Source of the DNA: Roseburia sp.
GTDB lineage: Bacteria; Bacillota; Clostridia; Lachnospirales; Lachnospiraceae
DNA: 64,000 nt
Direction of reading: 5' to 3'
Assembly: GCA_023664265.1 (NCBI GenBank)
Contig: JAMPFV010000011.1
Coordinates: 1-64,000 of the forward strand
The position numbers and the translations under genes are program-made. The notes under the pieces were generated by a model that had not been told where the DNA came from, did no database searches, and saw only the letters and a list, made by a program, of their open reading frames with translations. Numbering within the stretch: position 1 is the first letter of the stretch; each line of letters starts with the position of its first letter. Shown one piece after another: positions 16,304-26,430 of this stretch.

Positions 16304-19300
16304 TTACGCTTCATAAAGCTCTGCCATGTTTTCAAGTACCTGATTGGTATATTTTATCATAGGCTCGGCCTCCTTTTCCACCAAGCCGCATTTTTTATAT
16401 TTTAACACAAAATTCGGCGTCCCCTTCGCGGAGAATGCAAGCGCGCCCCGATACGGCTCCAGAAGCGCCGGAATCCGCTCCACATGCACGGGCGCCAGCG
16501 GCTCCATCAGAAAGGTGATACTTCCCGCCTTCCCCTTGATCTCCGTCACATACCGCCGATGCGCAAGCACCCGGATCAGGGAAATCTGTATCAGGTTTTC
16601 AACCGACTTGGGGATACTGCCGAAGCGGTCCTTTAGCTCCTTTCGCATATCCTCGCACTCGGCCGCGTTCTCAAGGCTCGCGATCCGCTTGTAGATATCC
16701 AGCTTCTGCACCTCGTTGACAATATAGGACGCGGGAATAAACGCGTCCACCTCCATATCGACACAGGTGGTGAAATCCTCCTCCACGCGCTTTGTCCCCT
16801 TGAGGGTCTTGACGGCCTCGTTGAGCATCTTGCAGTAGAGGTCATAGCCGACCGCCTCCATATGGCCGTGCTGGCGCTCTCCCAGGAGATTGCCCGCCCC
16901 TCTGATTTCCAAGTCGCGCATCGCAATCTTGAAGCCGCTCCCCAAATCGGTAAACTCCCGTATGGATTGCAGGCGCTTCTCCGCGACCTCCTTGAGCATC
17001 TTGTCCTTGCGGTACATCAGAAACGCGTAGGCGGTGCGGTTGGAGCGTCCCACGCGCCCACGAAGCTGGTAGAGCTGCGCAAGCCCCATATTGTCCGAAT
17101 CGTGGATGATCATCGTGTTGACGTTGGAGATGTCCAGCCCCGTCTCTATGATCGTGGTCGATACCAGCACGTCGATATCGCCGCTGATAAAGTCAAACAT
17201 AATCTTCTCCAGCTCGCGCTCCTTCATCTGCCCGTGGGCGAAGGCGACGGTCGCCTCCGGCACCAGCCGGGCGATTCGGCTTGTAACATCCGCAATACTG
17301 TTGACGCGGTTGTACACGTAATATACCTGACCGTTTCGGGAGAGTTCGCGGACGATTGCCTCCCGAATCATCTCCTCGTTGTACTCCATCACATAGGTCT
17401 GTATCGGCTGGCGCTCCCCTGGCGCCTCCTCCAGAACGCTCATGTCGCGGATTCCCACAAGGCTCATGTGAAGCGTCCGCGGTATCGGCGTCGCCGTCAG
17501 CGTCAGAACGTCCACCTCCTCCTTGACCTGCTTGATCTTCTCCTTGTGGCGCACCCCGAACCGCTGCTCCTCGTCAATGATCAGCAAGCCCAAATCCTTA
17601 TATCGGACGTCCTGCGAGAGCAGGCGGTGCGTGCCTATCACAATGTCCACCAATCCCTTGCGCAAATCCTCAACGGTCTTCTTCTGTTCCCCCGCCGTGC
17701 GAAACCGCGACAGCATTTCTATCCGGACGGGAAAATCCTTCATGCGCTGCACAAAGGTATTGTAGTGCTGCTGCGCGAGAATCGTCGTCGGCACCAGATA
17801 GGCGACCTGCTTGCCGTCCTGCACCGCCTTAAACGCCGCGCGAATCGCAATCTCCGTCTTGCCGTAGCCCACGTCCCCGCAAATCAGTCTGTCCATAATG
17901 CGCGGACTTTCCATATCCCGCTTGGTCGCCTCTATCGCAAGGAGCTGGTCCTCCGTCTCCTCAAACGGGAACATCTCCTCAAACTCCTGCTGCCAGACGG
18001 TGTCCCTGCCAAACCGGAAGCCCGTCGTCTGCCGCCGCACCGCGTAAAGCTCCACCAGATCCCGCGCCACCTCGTTTACCGCGCTCCTGACTCTGGCCTT
18101 TGTCTTTGTCCACTCCTGCGTCCCGAGATTGTTCAGCTTGGGCTTCTTCGCCGCGTCCGCGGAGGCGTACTTCTGAATCACGTCAAGGCCCGTCGCCGGC
18201 ACATAGAGATTCCCGCCGTTCCCGTAGGTAATCTTAATATAGTCCCGCACGACATTCTCCACCTCCACCTTCTCAATGCCCTGATAGATGCCCAGGCCGT
18301 GGTTCTCGTGGACAACGTAATCTCCCGGCTTCAAATCGGAGAAGTCCCGTATCTTCTGTCCCTCATAGGTCTTTTTCTTCTTTTTCGCGCGCTGACGCGC
18401 GCCAAAAATGTCAGTCTCCGAGATGACCACCAGCTTTAAAAGCGGGTATTCAAAGCCCTTGCGCACCGTCCCGTGGAAGGTCATAATCTCCCCCGCCTGA
18501 AGCTCCCTGTCGGCGTTCTCCGTATAGAAAGCCGTCAGCCCCTCGTCCATCAGGTCGTTCGCCAGACGCTTCGCCCTCGTCGCGGACGCGGAGAGCAGCA
18601 ACACGCGGCAGCCCCGCCGTTTGAACTCCTTCAGATCCCGAACCAGCTCCGGAAAGCTATTATTATAGGAAGAAACACTTCTCGCGTTGACCGTAAAGCG
18701 ATTCTCGAATTTAATCGGAAAGTGCTTGTATTCCATGGTTGAGAGCGCGAGCAGGCGCACCCTCTCCAGACGCGCCATCACCTCCTGCACGCCAAACAGC
18801 AACTCCATCTGCTTCGGCAGAATATAGCCTTTCCCGGCCCTCCCGGCCATGCTCTCGCGGAACTCCAGCTCGACCGCGTTCGCGTGCTCCTCAATGCGTG
18901 TCGGCTCATCCAGATAAAAGCAGCAGCTCCTGTCCCGAAACAAATCAATGAAGGATATGGTATCCTCGTAAAAATATCCCATGTAGCTCTCCAAACTCCC
19001 ATAGCCGCAAAGCTGCCGGGCCTGCTCCCGAAGTTCCTCGACCGCGCGCTCCAAGCGGTGCGCCTCCTCAGGCCGGGTATTTTCCCTGAAATACGCCGCA
19101 CGCTCCCTGCAGTCCGCCTCAATCGCGCGCAGTCCCTCCTCCAGAACGGACGGCGGCAGTATCAGCTCCGTCGCGGGATAAATCGACACCTCTGTCATAT
19201 TTTCCTCTATCGAGCGCTGACTCAGAATGTCAAACGAGCGGATGGACTCGACCGAATCGCCCCACAGCTCTATCCGCACGGGATTCTCCGCAGTGAGGTC

Positions 19301-19843
19301 AAAGATGTCAATGATTCCGCCGCGTACCGAGAACTGCCCCTGCGTCTCCACCTGATAAGTCTTCTCATAGCCCATGCTCACAAGCCTGCGCGCAAGCGCC
19401 TGCTCCTCCAGCACCGTCTCCCTGTCGATATGAATGACATTCTCCGCGATGACCCGGAGCGGGAGCTGATGCGCCATGAGCGCCGCGAAAGTCGTCACAA
19501 TCGTAATCGGATTGCCCTCAAGGATGCGGCGCAGCACCATGATTCGCTCCTTGGTCAGTTGATTCCCGTGAATATCCGCCTGATAGAAAATCAAATCCTT
19601 CGCGGGATAGAAATAGGATTCGCGGCAGTACAGGCGGCAGTCGTCCAGCAGCTCGCGCGCCTTCATGTCGCTGTAGGTCACAATCACTTTCACCTCATAA
19701 CCGCCGTCGATGCCAAATATCATGTGCAGCTTCTGTGAATCGACACAGCCGCTTATGCCTGCCCTTCCGCCGCTCCTCCTCAGGACTTCCATAATCTTAT
19801 CGTATTCGCCAAGCTCCCGCAATGGCGCCAGTAACGTGTTCAC
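16304..19843 (-). CDS. mfd: Transcription-repair coupling factor
   Basis: An 1179-residue DNA translocase that removes RNA polymerase stalled at DNA damage and recruits UvrA. The UvrB-like region occupies the first 350 residues. The CarD-like RNA polymerase-interaction domain lies near 500-560 (GDYVVHENHGLGIYQGIEKV). The helicase core has GDVGYGKTEIA (Walker A), IIDEEQRFG and QLRGRVGRS. The C-terminal TRCF domain is present. Length is standard. It lies 25 bases after pth, the usual pth-mfd arrangement of Firmicutes. Confidence 0.97.
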   Translation of the reverse strand: MNTLLAPLRELGEYDKIMEVLRRSGGRAGISGCVDSQKLHMIFGIDGGYEVKVIVTYSDMKARELLDDCRLYCRESYFYPAKDLIFYQADIHGNQLTKERIMVLRRILEGNPITIVTTFAALMAHQLPLRVIAENVIHIDRETVLEEQALARRLVSMGYEKTYQVETQGQFSVRGGIIDIFDLTAENPVRIELWGDSVESIRSFDILSQRSIEENMTEVSIYPATELILPPSVLEEGLRAIEADCRERAAYFRENTRPEEAHRLERAVEELREQARQLCGYGSLESYMGYFYEDTISFIDLFRDRSCCFYLDEPTRIEEHANAVELEFRESMAGRAGKGYILPKQMELLFGVQEVMARLERVRLLALSTMEYKHFPIKFENRFTVNARSVSSYNNSFPELVRDLKEFKRRGCRVLLLSASATRAKRLANDLMDEGLTAFYTENADRELQAGEIMTFHGTVRKGFEYPLLKLVVISETDIFGARQRAKKKKKTYEGQKIRDFSDLKPGDYVVHENHGLGIYQGIEKVEVENVVRDYIKITYGNGGNLYVPATGLDVIQKYASADAAKKPKLNNLGTQEWTKTKARVRSAVNEVARDLVELYAVRRQTTGFRFGRDTVWQQEFEEMFPFEETEDQLLAIEATKRDMESPRIMDRLICGDVGYGKTEIAIRAAFKAVQDGKQVAYLVPTTILAQQHYNTFVQRMKDFPVRIEMLSRFRTAGEQKKTVEDLRKGLVDIVIGTHRLLSQDVRYKDLGLLIIDEEQRFGVRHKEKIKQVKEEVDVLTLTATPIPRTLHMSLVGIRDMSVLEEAPGERQPIQTYVMEYNEEMIREAIVRELSRNGQVYYVYNRVNSIADVTSRIARLVPEATVAFAHGQMKERELEKIMFDFISGDIDVLVSTTIIETGLDISNVNTMIIHDSDNMGLAQLYQLRGRVGRSNRTAYAFLMYRKDKMLKEVAEKRLQSIREFTDLGSGFKIAMRDLEIRGAGNLLGERQHGHMEAVGYDLYCKMLNEAVKTLKGTKRVEEDFTTCVDMEVDAFIPASYIVNEVQKLDIYKRIASLENAAECEDMRKELKDRFGSIPKSVENLIQISLIRVLAHRRYVTEIKGKAGSITFLMEPLAPVHVERIPALLEPYRGALAFSAKGTPNFVLKYKKCGLVEKEAEPMIKYTNQVLENMAELYEA

Positions 19844-19868
19844 CCTGTCTCTCCTCCCTATCCCCGGA

Positions 19869-20441
19869 TTATGCCTTTTTCGCGTTATACGCGTTCATGG
19901 CGGCATCCACCTCCCCCTGAAGCATCAGGTTCACGGCGCCGTCCACCGCCTCAAGGCTGTCCGCCATCACGGCCAGCTCCTCCCTGCTGAAGCGCCCCAG
20001 CACATAATCGGCAAGGTCACAGCCCTTGGGCTTTTCGCCCACCCCTATTCTAATTCTATTAAAGGAGTCCTGTCCGAGATGCGCGATAATGCTTTTTATT
20101 CCGTTGTGTCCGCCGGCGCTGCCCTTCTTGCGGATTCGCAGCCGCCCCACATCCAGATTGACATCATCATAAATCACAATCAGCTCGCTCGCCGCGTCCA
20201 CCTTATAGTAATCCACAACGCTGCGAACCGCCTCGCCGCTCAGATTCATATAGGTCAGCGGCTTGACCAGCACCACCTTCGTGCCGTTTATCACCCCCCG
20301 CCCGATAAGCGACCGATGCCTGCATTCCATGACACCAATGTCATATTTGTCCGCCAGCGCGTCCACCGCCATAAATCCTATATTGTGTCTCGTATTCTCA
20401 TATTCTCTCGTCGGATTTCCCAACCCCGCTATAATAACCAT
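19869..20441 (-). CDS. pth: Peptidyl-tRNA hydrolase
   Basis: A 190-residue enzyme that frees tRNA from peptidyl-tRNA that has dropped off the ribosome. Conserved parts are GLGNP at the N-terminus, the catalytic His in TRHNIGF, KPLTYMNLSG, IYDDVNLDVG and GSAGGHNGIKSI. ATG 20441 follows GGGGAGG, whereas the longer frame crosses the spoVG terminator. It probably heads the pth-mfd operon. Confidence 0.95.
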   Translation of the reverse strand: MVIIAGLGNPTREYENTRHNIGFMAVDALADKYDIGVMECRHRSLIGRGVINGTKVVLVKPLTYMNLSGEAVRSVVDYYKVDAASELIVIYDDVNLDVGRLRIRKKGSAGGHNGIKSIIAHLGQDSFNRIRIGVGEKPKGCDLADYVLGRFSREELAVMADSLEAVDGAVNLMLQGEVDAAMNAYNAKKA

Positions 20442-20462
20442 GAAGCCTCCCCACATGTCAAA

Positions 20463-20494
20463 GAATAAAAAGGGACACCATATCATGGTGCCCC
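20463..20494 (-). terminator. Intrinsic terminator after spoVG
   Basis: On the minus strand GGGGCACCAT and TGGTGTCCC pair around a 3-4-base loop and are followed by TTTTTATT. Confidence 0.85.
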
Positions 20495-20538
20495 TGTGCC
20501 CACATTTTAATAAAACAAGTATTATTTGATTGATCTGC

Positions 20539-20814
20539 CTAAATTTCCTCATCCGGTTCCAAGAGCGCCTTCTCATAGCTGTCAAGGATGGTCTGCTGAA
20601 TCATCTCTCTCGTAGAAGAATTGATGGGATGCGCAATATCCCTGTACTCGCCATCAGCGGATTTCTTACTCGGCATGGCGATAAAAAGTCCTTTTTCCCC
20701 CTCAATCACCTTGATATCATGTACCACGAACTCATCGTCAAGGGTGATTGAAACGACCGCCTTCATTTTGCCTTCTTTTGTGATTTTGCGAACACGCACA
20801 TCTGTAATTCTCAT
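20539..20814 (-). CDS. spoVG: Septation / RNA-binding regulator SpoVG
   Basis: A 91-residue protein starting [20 protein letters not shown] and containing [20 protein letters not shown], the conserved SpoVG core. SpoVG binds RNA and DNA and affects asymmetric septation, virulence and envelope genes in Firmicutes. ATG 20814 follows GGAGG by five bases. The C-terminal tail is short and acidic. It has its own terminator, so it is likely monocistronic. Confidence 0.95.
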   Translation of the reverse strand: MRITDVRVRKITKEGKMKAVVSITLDDEFVVHDIKVIEGEKGLFIAMPSKKSADGEYRDIAHPINSSTREMIQQTILDSYEKALLEPDEEI

Positions 20815-20939
20815 TTTTTCCTCCATTCCGAAGCATTCACGTGAAGAAATTTTAAACAAGAACAACTTGCTTCTGCTTCCTAATTCTTACGTCCTGATTT
20901 TATAATAACTCCTATATTATTTCATTTATTCCTTCTGTC

Positions 20940-22058
20940 TTACAACACATATCTCTCGTTCTTCTCTACCACTACCTTAATACCTGTTTCTCCTACATGA
21001 TGAGAGTTGGCCCGTATGGTGTCACGGCTCTCTACAATGCAGTTCTCAATGTGGGTGTTATCTCCTAAGTACACATCATTTAAAATTATGGAATTTTTGA
21101 TGGTACAGTTATTGCCGACGAATACCTCCTTAAACAGGACAGAGTTCTCGACGGTTCCGTTGATGATACAGCCGCTTGAAATCAGACTGTTGCGCACTCT
21201 CGAGCCGGGGTTGTACTTTGCCGGCGGCAGGTCGTCCACCTTGGAGTACACATCCGGATACTGCTTGAAAAAGTAATCGCTGATGTCCCGCCTGAGGAAG
21301 TCCATATTCGTGCCGTAGTAGTCCTCCACCGATGCGATATTGCGCCAATAGGAGTCAATCTTGTAGCCGTATATCCGCTTGAGATCCTTATAGCGTATCA
21401 ATATATCCTGCACGAAGTCGTAGCGCCCCTCCTCGGCGCTCTTCTCAATCAGCTCGATCAGCTGTCTGCGCCGGATGACGTAGATGCCGCACGATACCGT
21501 CCGCGACTTCGCAACCATCGGCTTCTCCTCAAACTGCTCAATGCGGCAGTCCTCATTCATCTTCACCACGCCGTAGCGGTCGATTTCCGCGTCCTCAGGC
21601 ATGTCCTTCACCACGATTGTGATGTCCGCCTTCTTGGCGATATGGTACTCGAGCACTTTATTGTAGTCGAGCTTATAAACGCAATCGCCGGTCGCGATCA
21701 CGACGTACGGCTCATGGCTGCGTTTTAAGAAAACAAGGTTCTGATAAATGCTGTCCGCCGTTCCCATGTACCAGTTGCTGTTGTCCGGCGTCACGGTCGG
21801 CGTGAACGTGTACAGGCCGCCCTGCTTGCGCCCGAAGTCCCACCATTTCGAGGAGCTCAAGTGCTCGTGCAGGCTTCTTGAATTGTACTGCGTAATGACC
21901 GCGACCTTCTGAATGTGTGAATTTGACATATTGCTCAGCACAAAGTCGATGCTTCTGTAGCTTCCCGCTATCGGCATGGCGGAAATCGCTCTCTTGTGGG
22001 AAAGCTCTCCCATCCTTCTGCTGTTTCCGCCCGCCAAAACAATTCCCAATGCTCTCAT
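20940..22058 (-). CDS. glgD: Glucose-1-phosphate adenylyltransferase regulatory subunit GlgD
   Basis: A 372-residue partner of GlgC in glycogen synthesis. It shows the nucleotidyltransferase fold (LGIVLAGGNSRRMGEL) and a C-terminal left-handed beta helix with repeated I-N-G and I-N-S hexads. The strict KPAVPFGG-type lysine motif of catalytic subunits is replaced by KRAISAMPIAGSYR, as in GlgD proteins, which have weak or no activity and modulate GlgC. The ATG begins one base after the glgC stop, so the pair is translationally coupled. A GTG at 22067 is an alternative start. Confidence 0.93.
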   Translation of the reverse strand: MRALGIVLAGGNSRRMGELSHKRAISAMPIAGSYRSIDFVLSNMSNSHIQKVAVITQYNSRSLHEHLSSSKWWDFGRKQGGLYTFTPTVTPDNSNWYMGTADSIYQNLVFLKRSHEPYVVIATGDCVYKLDYNKVLEYHIAKKADITIVVKDMPEDAEIDRYGVVKMNEDCRIEQFEEKPMVAKSRTVSCGIYVIRRRQLIELIEKSAEEGRYDFVQDILIRYKDLKRIYGYKIDSYWRNIASVEDYYGTNMDFLRRDISDYFFKQYPDVYSKVDDLPPAKYNPGSRVRNSLISSGCIINGTVENSVLFKEVFVGNNCTIKNSIILNDVYLGDNTHIENCIVESRDTIRANSHHVGETGIKVVVEKNERYVL

Positions 22059-22059
22059 A

Positions 22060-23328
22060 TCACTCACCCGCCTTTATCAGTGTCCTGCCGCTGTCCAAAA
22101 CGCCGTTCGGATAATCCTCAGAGGTTGTCTCCCCGAAAACCACGGCGTTCTTTCCGATCTTGATATGACTCGGAAGCACCGACCGCTCTCCAATCGTGAC
22201 CAACCCGCTGTTGTAAATATCCGGTCTGGTGTCGTTTTCTTTCTCGGGAAGCAGTCCAAGCTCCACATGATCCCCCACCACAGCATCCTCGTCAATAATG
22301 GCTTTCTCTATCGTACAATTCCTGCCAATCTTCGTCTGGTTCATAATAATCGAGTCGCGCACCACGGTGCCCTCCTCGATAACCACGCCGCACCCAATCA
22401 CGGAATTGTAGACCTGTCCGTAAATCTCTGTGCCCTCACCGATGATGCACCGCTCTATCACGCTGTCCGCCGCAACGTACTGGGGCGGCAGCACCTCGCT
22501 CTTGGTGTATATCTTCCAGTATTCCTCATAGAGGTTAAATTCCGGGACAATGTCGATAAGCTCCATGTTCGCCTCCCAGTAGGAGCTGAGCGTCCCCACG
22601 TCCTTCCAATAGCCGTTGAACTCATAGGAGTACATCGGCATTCCCTTCTCGTGGCAGTACGGAATGACATGCTTGCCAAAGTCCAGATTGGGCTGATCCG
22701 CCATTGAAATCAGCGCCTCGCGCAGCACCTTCCAATTAAAGATGTAAATGCCCATCGACGCGAGGTTGCTCCGCGGATTCTCCGGCTTCTCCTCAAAATC
22801 CACAATCTTCTTATTCTCATCCGTGATAACGATTCCGAAGCGCTTGGCCTCGTCAATCGGGACGGGCATGGATGCAATCGTGACCTCGGAGCCGCTCTCC
22901 TTATGGAAGTCCAGCATCACCTCATAATCCATCTTATAGATGTGATCCCCCGAGAGAATCAGCACATAGTCGGGATTGTAGCTCTCCATATATTCAAGGT
23001 TCTGGAAAATGGCGTTCGCCGTCCCCGTGTACCACTCGCTCTCGCCGCTCTTCTCATAGGGCGGCAGCACGGTCACGCCGCCGATATTCCTGTCCAGATC
23101 CCACGGAATGCCGATGCCGATATGCGTGTTCAGCTTCAGCGGCTGATACTGCGTCAGCACGCCGACGGTGTCAATGCCGGAGTTAATGCAGTTGCTCAGT
23201 GGAAAATCAATAATCCGGTACTTTCCGCCGAAGGCAACCGCCGGCTTGGCCATTTTAGAGGTCAGGATGCCCAGTCTCGAGCCCTGACCGCCTGCCAGAA
23301 GCATGGCAATCATCTCTTTCTTAATCAT
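22060..23328 (-). CDS. glgC: Glucose-1-phosphate adenylyltransferase GlgC
   Basis: A 422-residue enzyme that makes ADP-glucose from glucose-1-phosphate and ATP for glycogen. GGQGSRLG (nucleotide loop), [40 protein letters not shown] and FEEKP are all present, followed by a beta-helix domain. ATG 23328 has AGAGGTGA upstream; the longer frame lacks support. It heads the glgCD operon. Neither synthase nor branching enzyme is in this window. Confidence 0.95.
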   Translation of the reverse strand: MIKKEMIAMLLAGGQGSRLGILTSKMAKPAVAFGGKYRIIDFPLSNCINSGIDTVGVLTQYQPLKLNTHIGIGIPWDLDRNIGGVTVLPPYEKSGESEWYTGTANAIFQNLEYMESYNPDYVLILSGDHIYKMDYEVMLDFHKESGSEVTIASMPVPIDEAKRFGIVITDENKKIVDFEEKPENPRSNLASMGIYIFNWKVLREALISMADQPNLDFGKHVIPYCHEKGMPMYSYEFNGYWKDVGTLSSYWEANMELIDIVPEFNLYEEYWKIYTKSEVLPPQYVAADSVIERCIIGEGTEIYGQVYNSVIGCGVVIEEGTVVRDSIIMNQTKIGRNCTIEKAIIDEDAVVGDHVELGLLPEKENDTRPDIYNSGLVTIGERSVLPSHIKIGKNAVVFGETTSEDYPNGVLDSGRTLIKAGE

Positions 23329-23662
23329 GTCGTCACCTCTATTCGCGTCATTCAATATTGCTTTTTATCATTATAACATACAATTTCAATAAAAGAAACT
23401 CTTAAATCCGTTATCTTGCAAATTTTTCCGGCGTTTTGCCCAAAAAATATATTTTTTTGCGTCCTGTATCGTCATTTTTCCCGGTTGCGCGCCGTGGCGC
23501 TCCCTGTTTTGGTTATTTTTGCACGATAATTTTTCCCGCCCGCATATCCCTCGCGGCAATCCGCACAATACCCCGCGCAAATTTTAATTATTTGTGGAAA
23601 AATCTGCGGCATGGGTGTATTATGTAGGTAAAAGAATATCCTGAAAGGAAACGTTTTTCATT
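23329..23662. other. Divergent intergenic region glgC / murC
   Basis: AT-rich spacer carrying promoters in both directions. For glgC a TATAAT (minus, 23370-23375) is clear but its -35 is poor, suggesting activator dependence. On the plus strand TATTAT near 23618 could serve murC. No gene is convincing. Confidence 0.55.
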
Positions 23663-25042
23663 ATGTATCAGATAAATTTTGAGGAACCCATCCATGTACA
23701 TTTTATCGGCATCGGCGGCATCAGCATGTCGGGACTTGCGCAGATCCTCATCGGCGCGGGTTTTGCCGTCAGCGGCTCCGACGCGCGCCGCTCCCCGATA
23801 ACGGAGCATCTCTCCGCCATGGGCGCTCGTATAAACTACCCGCAGAGCGCCGGCAGCATCACGCCCGACATCGACCTGGTTGTCTACACCGCCGCGATCG
23901 CACAGGATAACCCTGAATACATGGCGGCTGTGGAGCGCGGCATCCCGCTTATGACGCGCGCGGACCTGCTCGGTCAGATTATGAAGAATTACCCGATACC
24001 GATTGCCGTCAGCGGCACGCACGGCAAGACCACCACCACGTCCATGCTCTCCGAGGTGCTTCTGGCGGCCGACATGGACCCGACGCTGTCCATCGGCGGC
24101 ATCCTCAAATCCATCGGCGGCAACATCCGCGTGGGCAAATCCGACTATTTCGTGACGGAGGCCTGCGAATATACCAACTCCTTTTTGAGCTTTTTCCCGC
24201 GCATCAGCATTATTTTGAATATCGAGGCGGATCACCTCGACTTTTTCAAGGATATCGACGATATCCGCCATTCCTTCCGGCGCTTTGCCCGGCTCCTGCC
24301 GAAGGACGGCTTTCTTATTATAAATAACGACATTGATAATATGCACGAACTGACAGACGGTCTCGACTGCACGGTCGTCACCTTCGGCCGGGACGCCTCC
24401 GCCGGCTACAGCTGCACGGACGTCTCCTACGACGCGCTCGGCCGGGGTACATACACGCTGTTGAAGAACGGCAGCCCCGACGGGACCGTCCGTCTCGGCG
24501 TTGTCGGCGAGCACAATATTCTCAACTCCCTGTCCGTCATCGCGCTGACGGATATTCTCGGCATTGACCGGACAGTGGCGCTGCGCGCGCTCGCCGGCTT
24601 CTCAGGCACGGACAGACGCTTTGAATTGAAGGGAACCGTCGGCGGTGTGACCATCCTGGACGACTACGCGCATCATCCCACCGAGATTACGGCGACCTTA
24701 AAGGCGGCCGCCAACTATCCGCACAAGACGCTCTGGTGTGTGTTCCAGCCTCACACCTACTCGCGGACGAAGGCGTTTCTGACCGACTTCGCGAAGGCGC
24801 TTACCTTGGCCGACAGAATCATCTTGACGGACATTTACGCGGCGCGGGAGAAAAACACCATCGGCATCACCTCCGCGGATTTGCAGCGCGAGGTGGAACG
24901 GCTCGGAAGAGAGTGCCTGTATTTTCGGACGTTTGACCAAATCGAAAATTTTTTGTTGGAAAATTGTATCGACGGTGATTTGTTGATAACCATGGGCGCG
25001 GGAGACGTCGTAAAAATCGGCGAAAATCTTCTCGGAGGCTGA
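23663..25042 (+). CDS. murC: UDP-N-acetylmuramate-L-alanine ligase
   Basis: A 459-residue ATP-dependent ligase that adds L-Ala to UDP-MurNAc. The N-terminal nucleotide-binding fold has HFIGIGGISMSGLAQ, the ATP loop is SGTHGKTTTTSM near residue 113, and DDYAHHPTEI marks the C-terminal domain. Length and order of domains are standard. It starts 21 bases after a possible ribosome site region with GAAAGGAAACG. It stands alone upstream of the DnaA-box region, without other mur genes. Confidence 0.96.
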   Translation: MYQINFEEPIHVHFIGIGGISMSGLAQILIGAGFAVSGSDARRSPITEHLSAMGARINYPQSAGSITPDIDLVVYTAAIAQDNPEYMAAVERGIPLMTRADLLGQIMKNYPIPIAVSGTHGKTTTTSMLSEVLLAADMDPTLSIGGILKSIGGNIRVGKSDYFVTEACEYTNSFLSFFPRISIILNIEADHLDFFKDIDDIRHSFRRFARLLPKDGFLIINNDIDNMHELTDGLDCTVVTFGRDASAGYSCTDVSYDALGRGTYTLLKNGSPDGTVRLGVVGEHNILNSLSVIALTDILGIDRTVALRALAGFSGTDRRFELKGTVGGVTILDDYAHHPTEITATLKAAANYPHKTLWCVFQPHTYSRTKAFLTDFAKALTLADRIILTDIYAAREKNTIGITSADLQREVERLGRECLYFRTFDQIENFLLENCIDGDLLITMGAGDVVKIGENLLGG

Positions 25043-25191
25043 TTATCCACCATATCCACATTTTTTTCGACCGCGGGCGGGCCGGAGAGATGTGGATATT
25101 TTTTGGTTTCGTCCACATTGGCGCACAGGCGGCCTCCTCTGTCATTTACGCATGTCGTCCGCGCTTATCCACACTTTCCACAGTTTCCACA
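25043..25191. promoter_or_regulatory. DnaA-box cluster upstream of dnaD
   Basis: One perfect TTATCCACA (25165-25173) and three one-mismatch copies: TTATCCACC (25043-25051), ATATCCACA (25052-25060) and its reverse complement (25091-25099). Two weaker TTTCCACA words follow at 25174-25191. The cluster lies between murC and the dnaD promoter. Confidence 0.65.
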
Positions 25192-25239
25192 AGGCTCCTG
25201 AACATTTGTTTGCTGCGGGCGTCCGGGCGGGTACGGGAC

Positions 25240-25267
25240 TTGCTTTTTTCCCCCGATATGTTACAAT
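25240..25267 (+). promoter_or_regulatory. Promoter of the dnaD-dnaC-prs unit
   Basis: TTGCTT (25240-25245), 16-base spacer and TACAAT (25262-25267). The dnaD start lies about 75 bases downstream. Confidence 0.6.
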
Positions 25268-25342
25268 ACAGATACCTTGTAGGGAGACACGCGCACGAAG
25301 TTCCCCTGTCGGAGGAATACTGAATAAAACGGGGGAATTACC

Positions 25343-26401
25343 ATGAATCGTGTCAACATCTACCGCAGTACGCCCAAGGAGCAGACTGCCATCCCCAATC
25401 TGTTTATCGACGAATACATGGCGGGGGCCAACGACGCACAGCTCAAAATCTATCTTTTTCTGATGCGGATGCTGAACGCGAATCTGCCGACGAGCATTGC
25501 GGATATCGCCGACAAATTTAATTATACGGAAAAGGATGTTCTGCGCGCGCTGACATACTGGGAGGATCGCCGGCTTCTCGTGCTCGACTGGGATGCCGCG
25601 CACAATCTGTCAGGGATTCAGGTGCGCTCTCTGGAACAGTCCTGTGAGCAGCCCAAGGCCGCGGCGCGTGTCACGCCGGTTCTGTCGCTTGTCCAGTCTC
25701 AGGAGGACAAGCCCGACGACAGGAACGCCAAGCCGGGGTATTCCCTCGACGACCTCAAGCGCTTCAAGAGCAGTGAGGAGGTCGCGCAGCTTCTGATGGT
25801 TGCGGAGCAGTATGTCGGACGGCAGCTGACGCGTTCCGATATGGAGACGGTTCTCTTCCTGTATGACCGACTGAGCTTCTCCGCCGATTTGATTGATTAT
25901 CTCATACAGCACTGTGTGGAGCGCGGCAAGAAGGACTTCCGCTATATAGAGAAGGTCGCCCTCTCGTGGCACGAGCAGGGAATCACCACTCCCAAGGACG
26001 CGCAGAGTTCATCGCGCAAATACGACAAGATTGTCTACACGATTATGAAATCCCTCGGGAAGACCGCCGCACCGGCGCCGAAGGAGCTGGAATACATCGA
26101 CAAATGGACAAAGGAATACGGATTTCTGCCGGACATTATCCAAGAAGCCTGCGACAAGACCGTGATGACCACGGACTCCCACCGCTTCGCCTACGCGGAC
26201 GGCATTCTCAGCAAATGGTATCAGGCGGGAGTGCGCTGCAAAGCCGACATCGCCCGCGCGGACGCCTCCCGCAGGCAATCCGCGCAGACCGGAAGCGGGA
26301 AAGTAAAAAGTGACACCAACGTCACAAAAAATAAATTCAACAATTTTTCACAAAACACATATGATTTCGACCGGCTGGAGCAGACTATTTTGAGCAATTA
26401 G
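25343..26401 (+). CDS. DnaD-domain replication protein
   Basis: A 352-residue protein of the DnaD/DnaB group that helps load the replicative helicase. The N-terminal 90 residues form a winged-helix-like part (IPNLFIDEYMAGANDAQLKIY). Two DnaD (DnaB_2) segments follow at about 135-205 (LLMVAEQYVGRQLTRSDMET) and 215-290 (YDKIVYTIMKSLGKTAAPAP onward, ending YADGILSKWYQAG). The C-terminal tail is polar. It precedes a DnaC-like loader, the same functional pairing as DnaB-DnaI in Bacillus. The exact orthology to dnaD or dnaB is open, so no symbol is given. Confidence 0.88.
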   Translation: MNRVNIYRSTPKEQTAIPNLFIDEYMAGANDAQLKIYLFLMRMLNANLPTSIADIADKFNYTEKDVLRALTYWEDRRLLVLDWDAAHNLSGIQVRSLEQSCEQPKAAARVTPVLSLVQSQEDKPDDRNAKPGYSLDDLKRFKSSEEVAQLLMVAEQYVGRQLTRSDMETVLFLYDRLSFSADLIDYLIQHCVERGKKDFRYIEKVALSWHEQGITTPKDAQSSSRKYDKIVYTIMKSLGKTAAPAPKELEYIDKWTKEYGFLPDIIQEACDKTVMTTDSHRFAYADGILSKWYQAGVRCKADIARADASRRQSAQTGSGKVKSDTNVTKNKFNNFSQNTYDFDRLEQTILSN

Positions 26402-26430
26402 ACGCCGAGGCCGGCAGGAACGAGGAAAAC

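Noticed and set aside
16862-18439. 525-codon open frame on the plus strand
   Set aside because: Antisense of mfd, rich in His, Arg and Leu as expected for a shadow.
20815-20939. Sigma-H promoter of spoVG as in Bacillus
   Set aside because: AGGA and GAATT words exist but their spacing is too long.
23588-24514. 308-codon open frame on the minus strand
   Set aside because: Antisense of murC.
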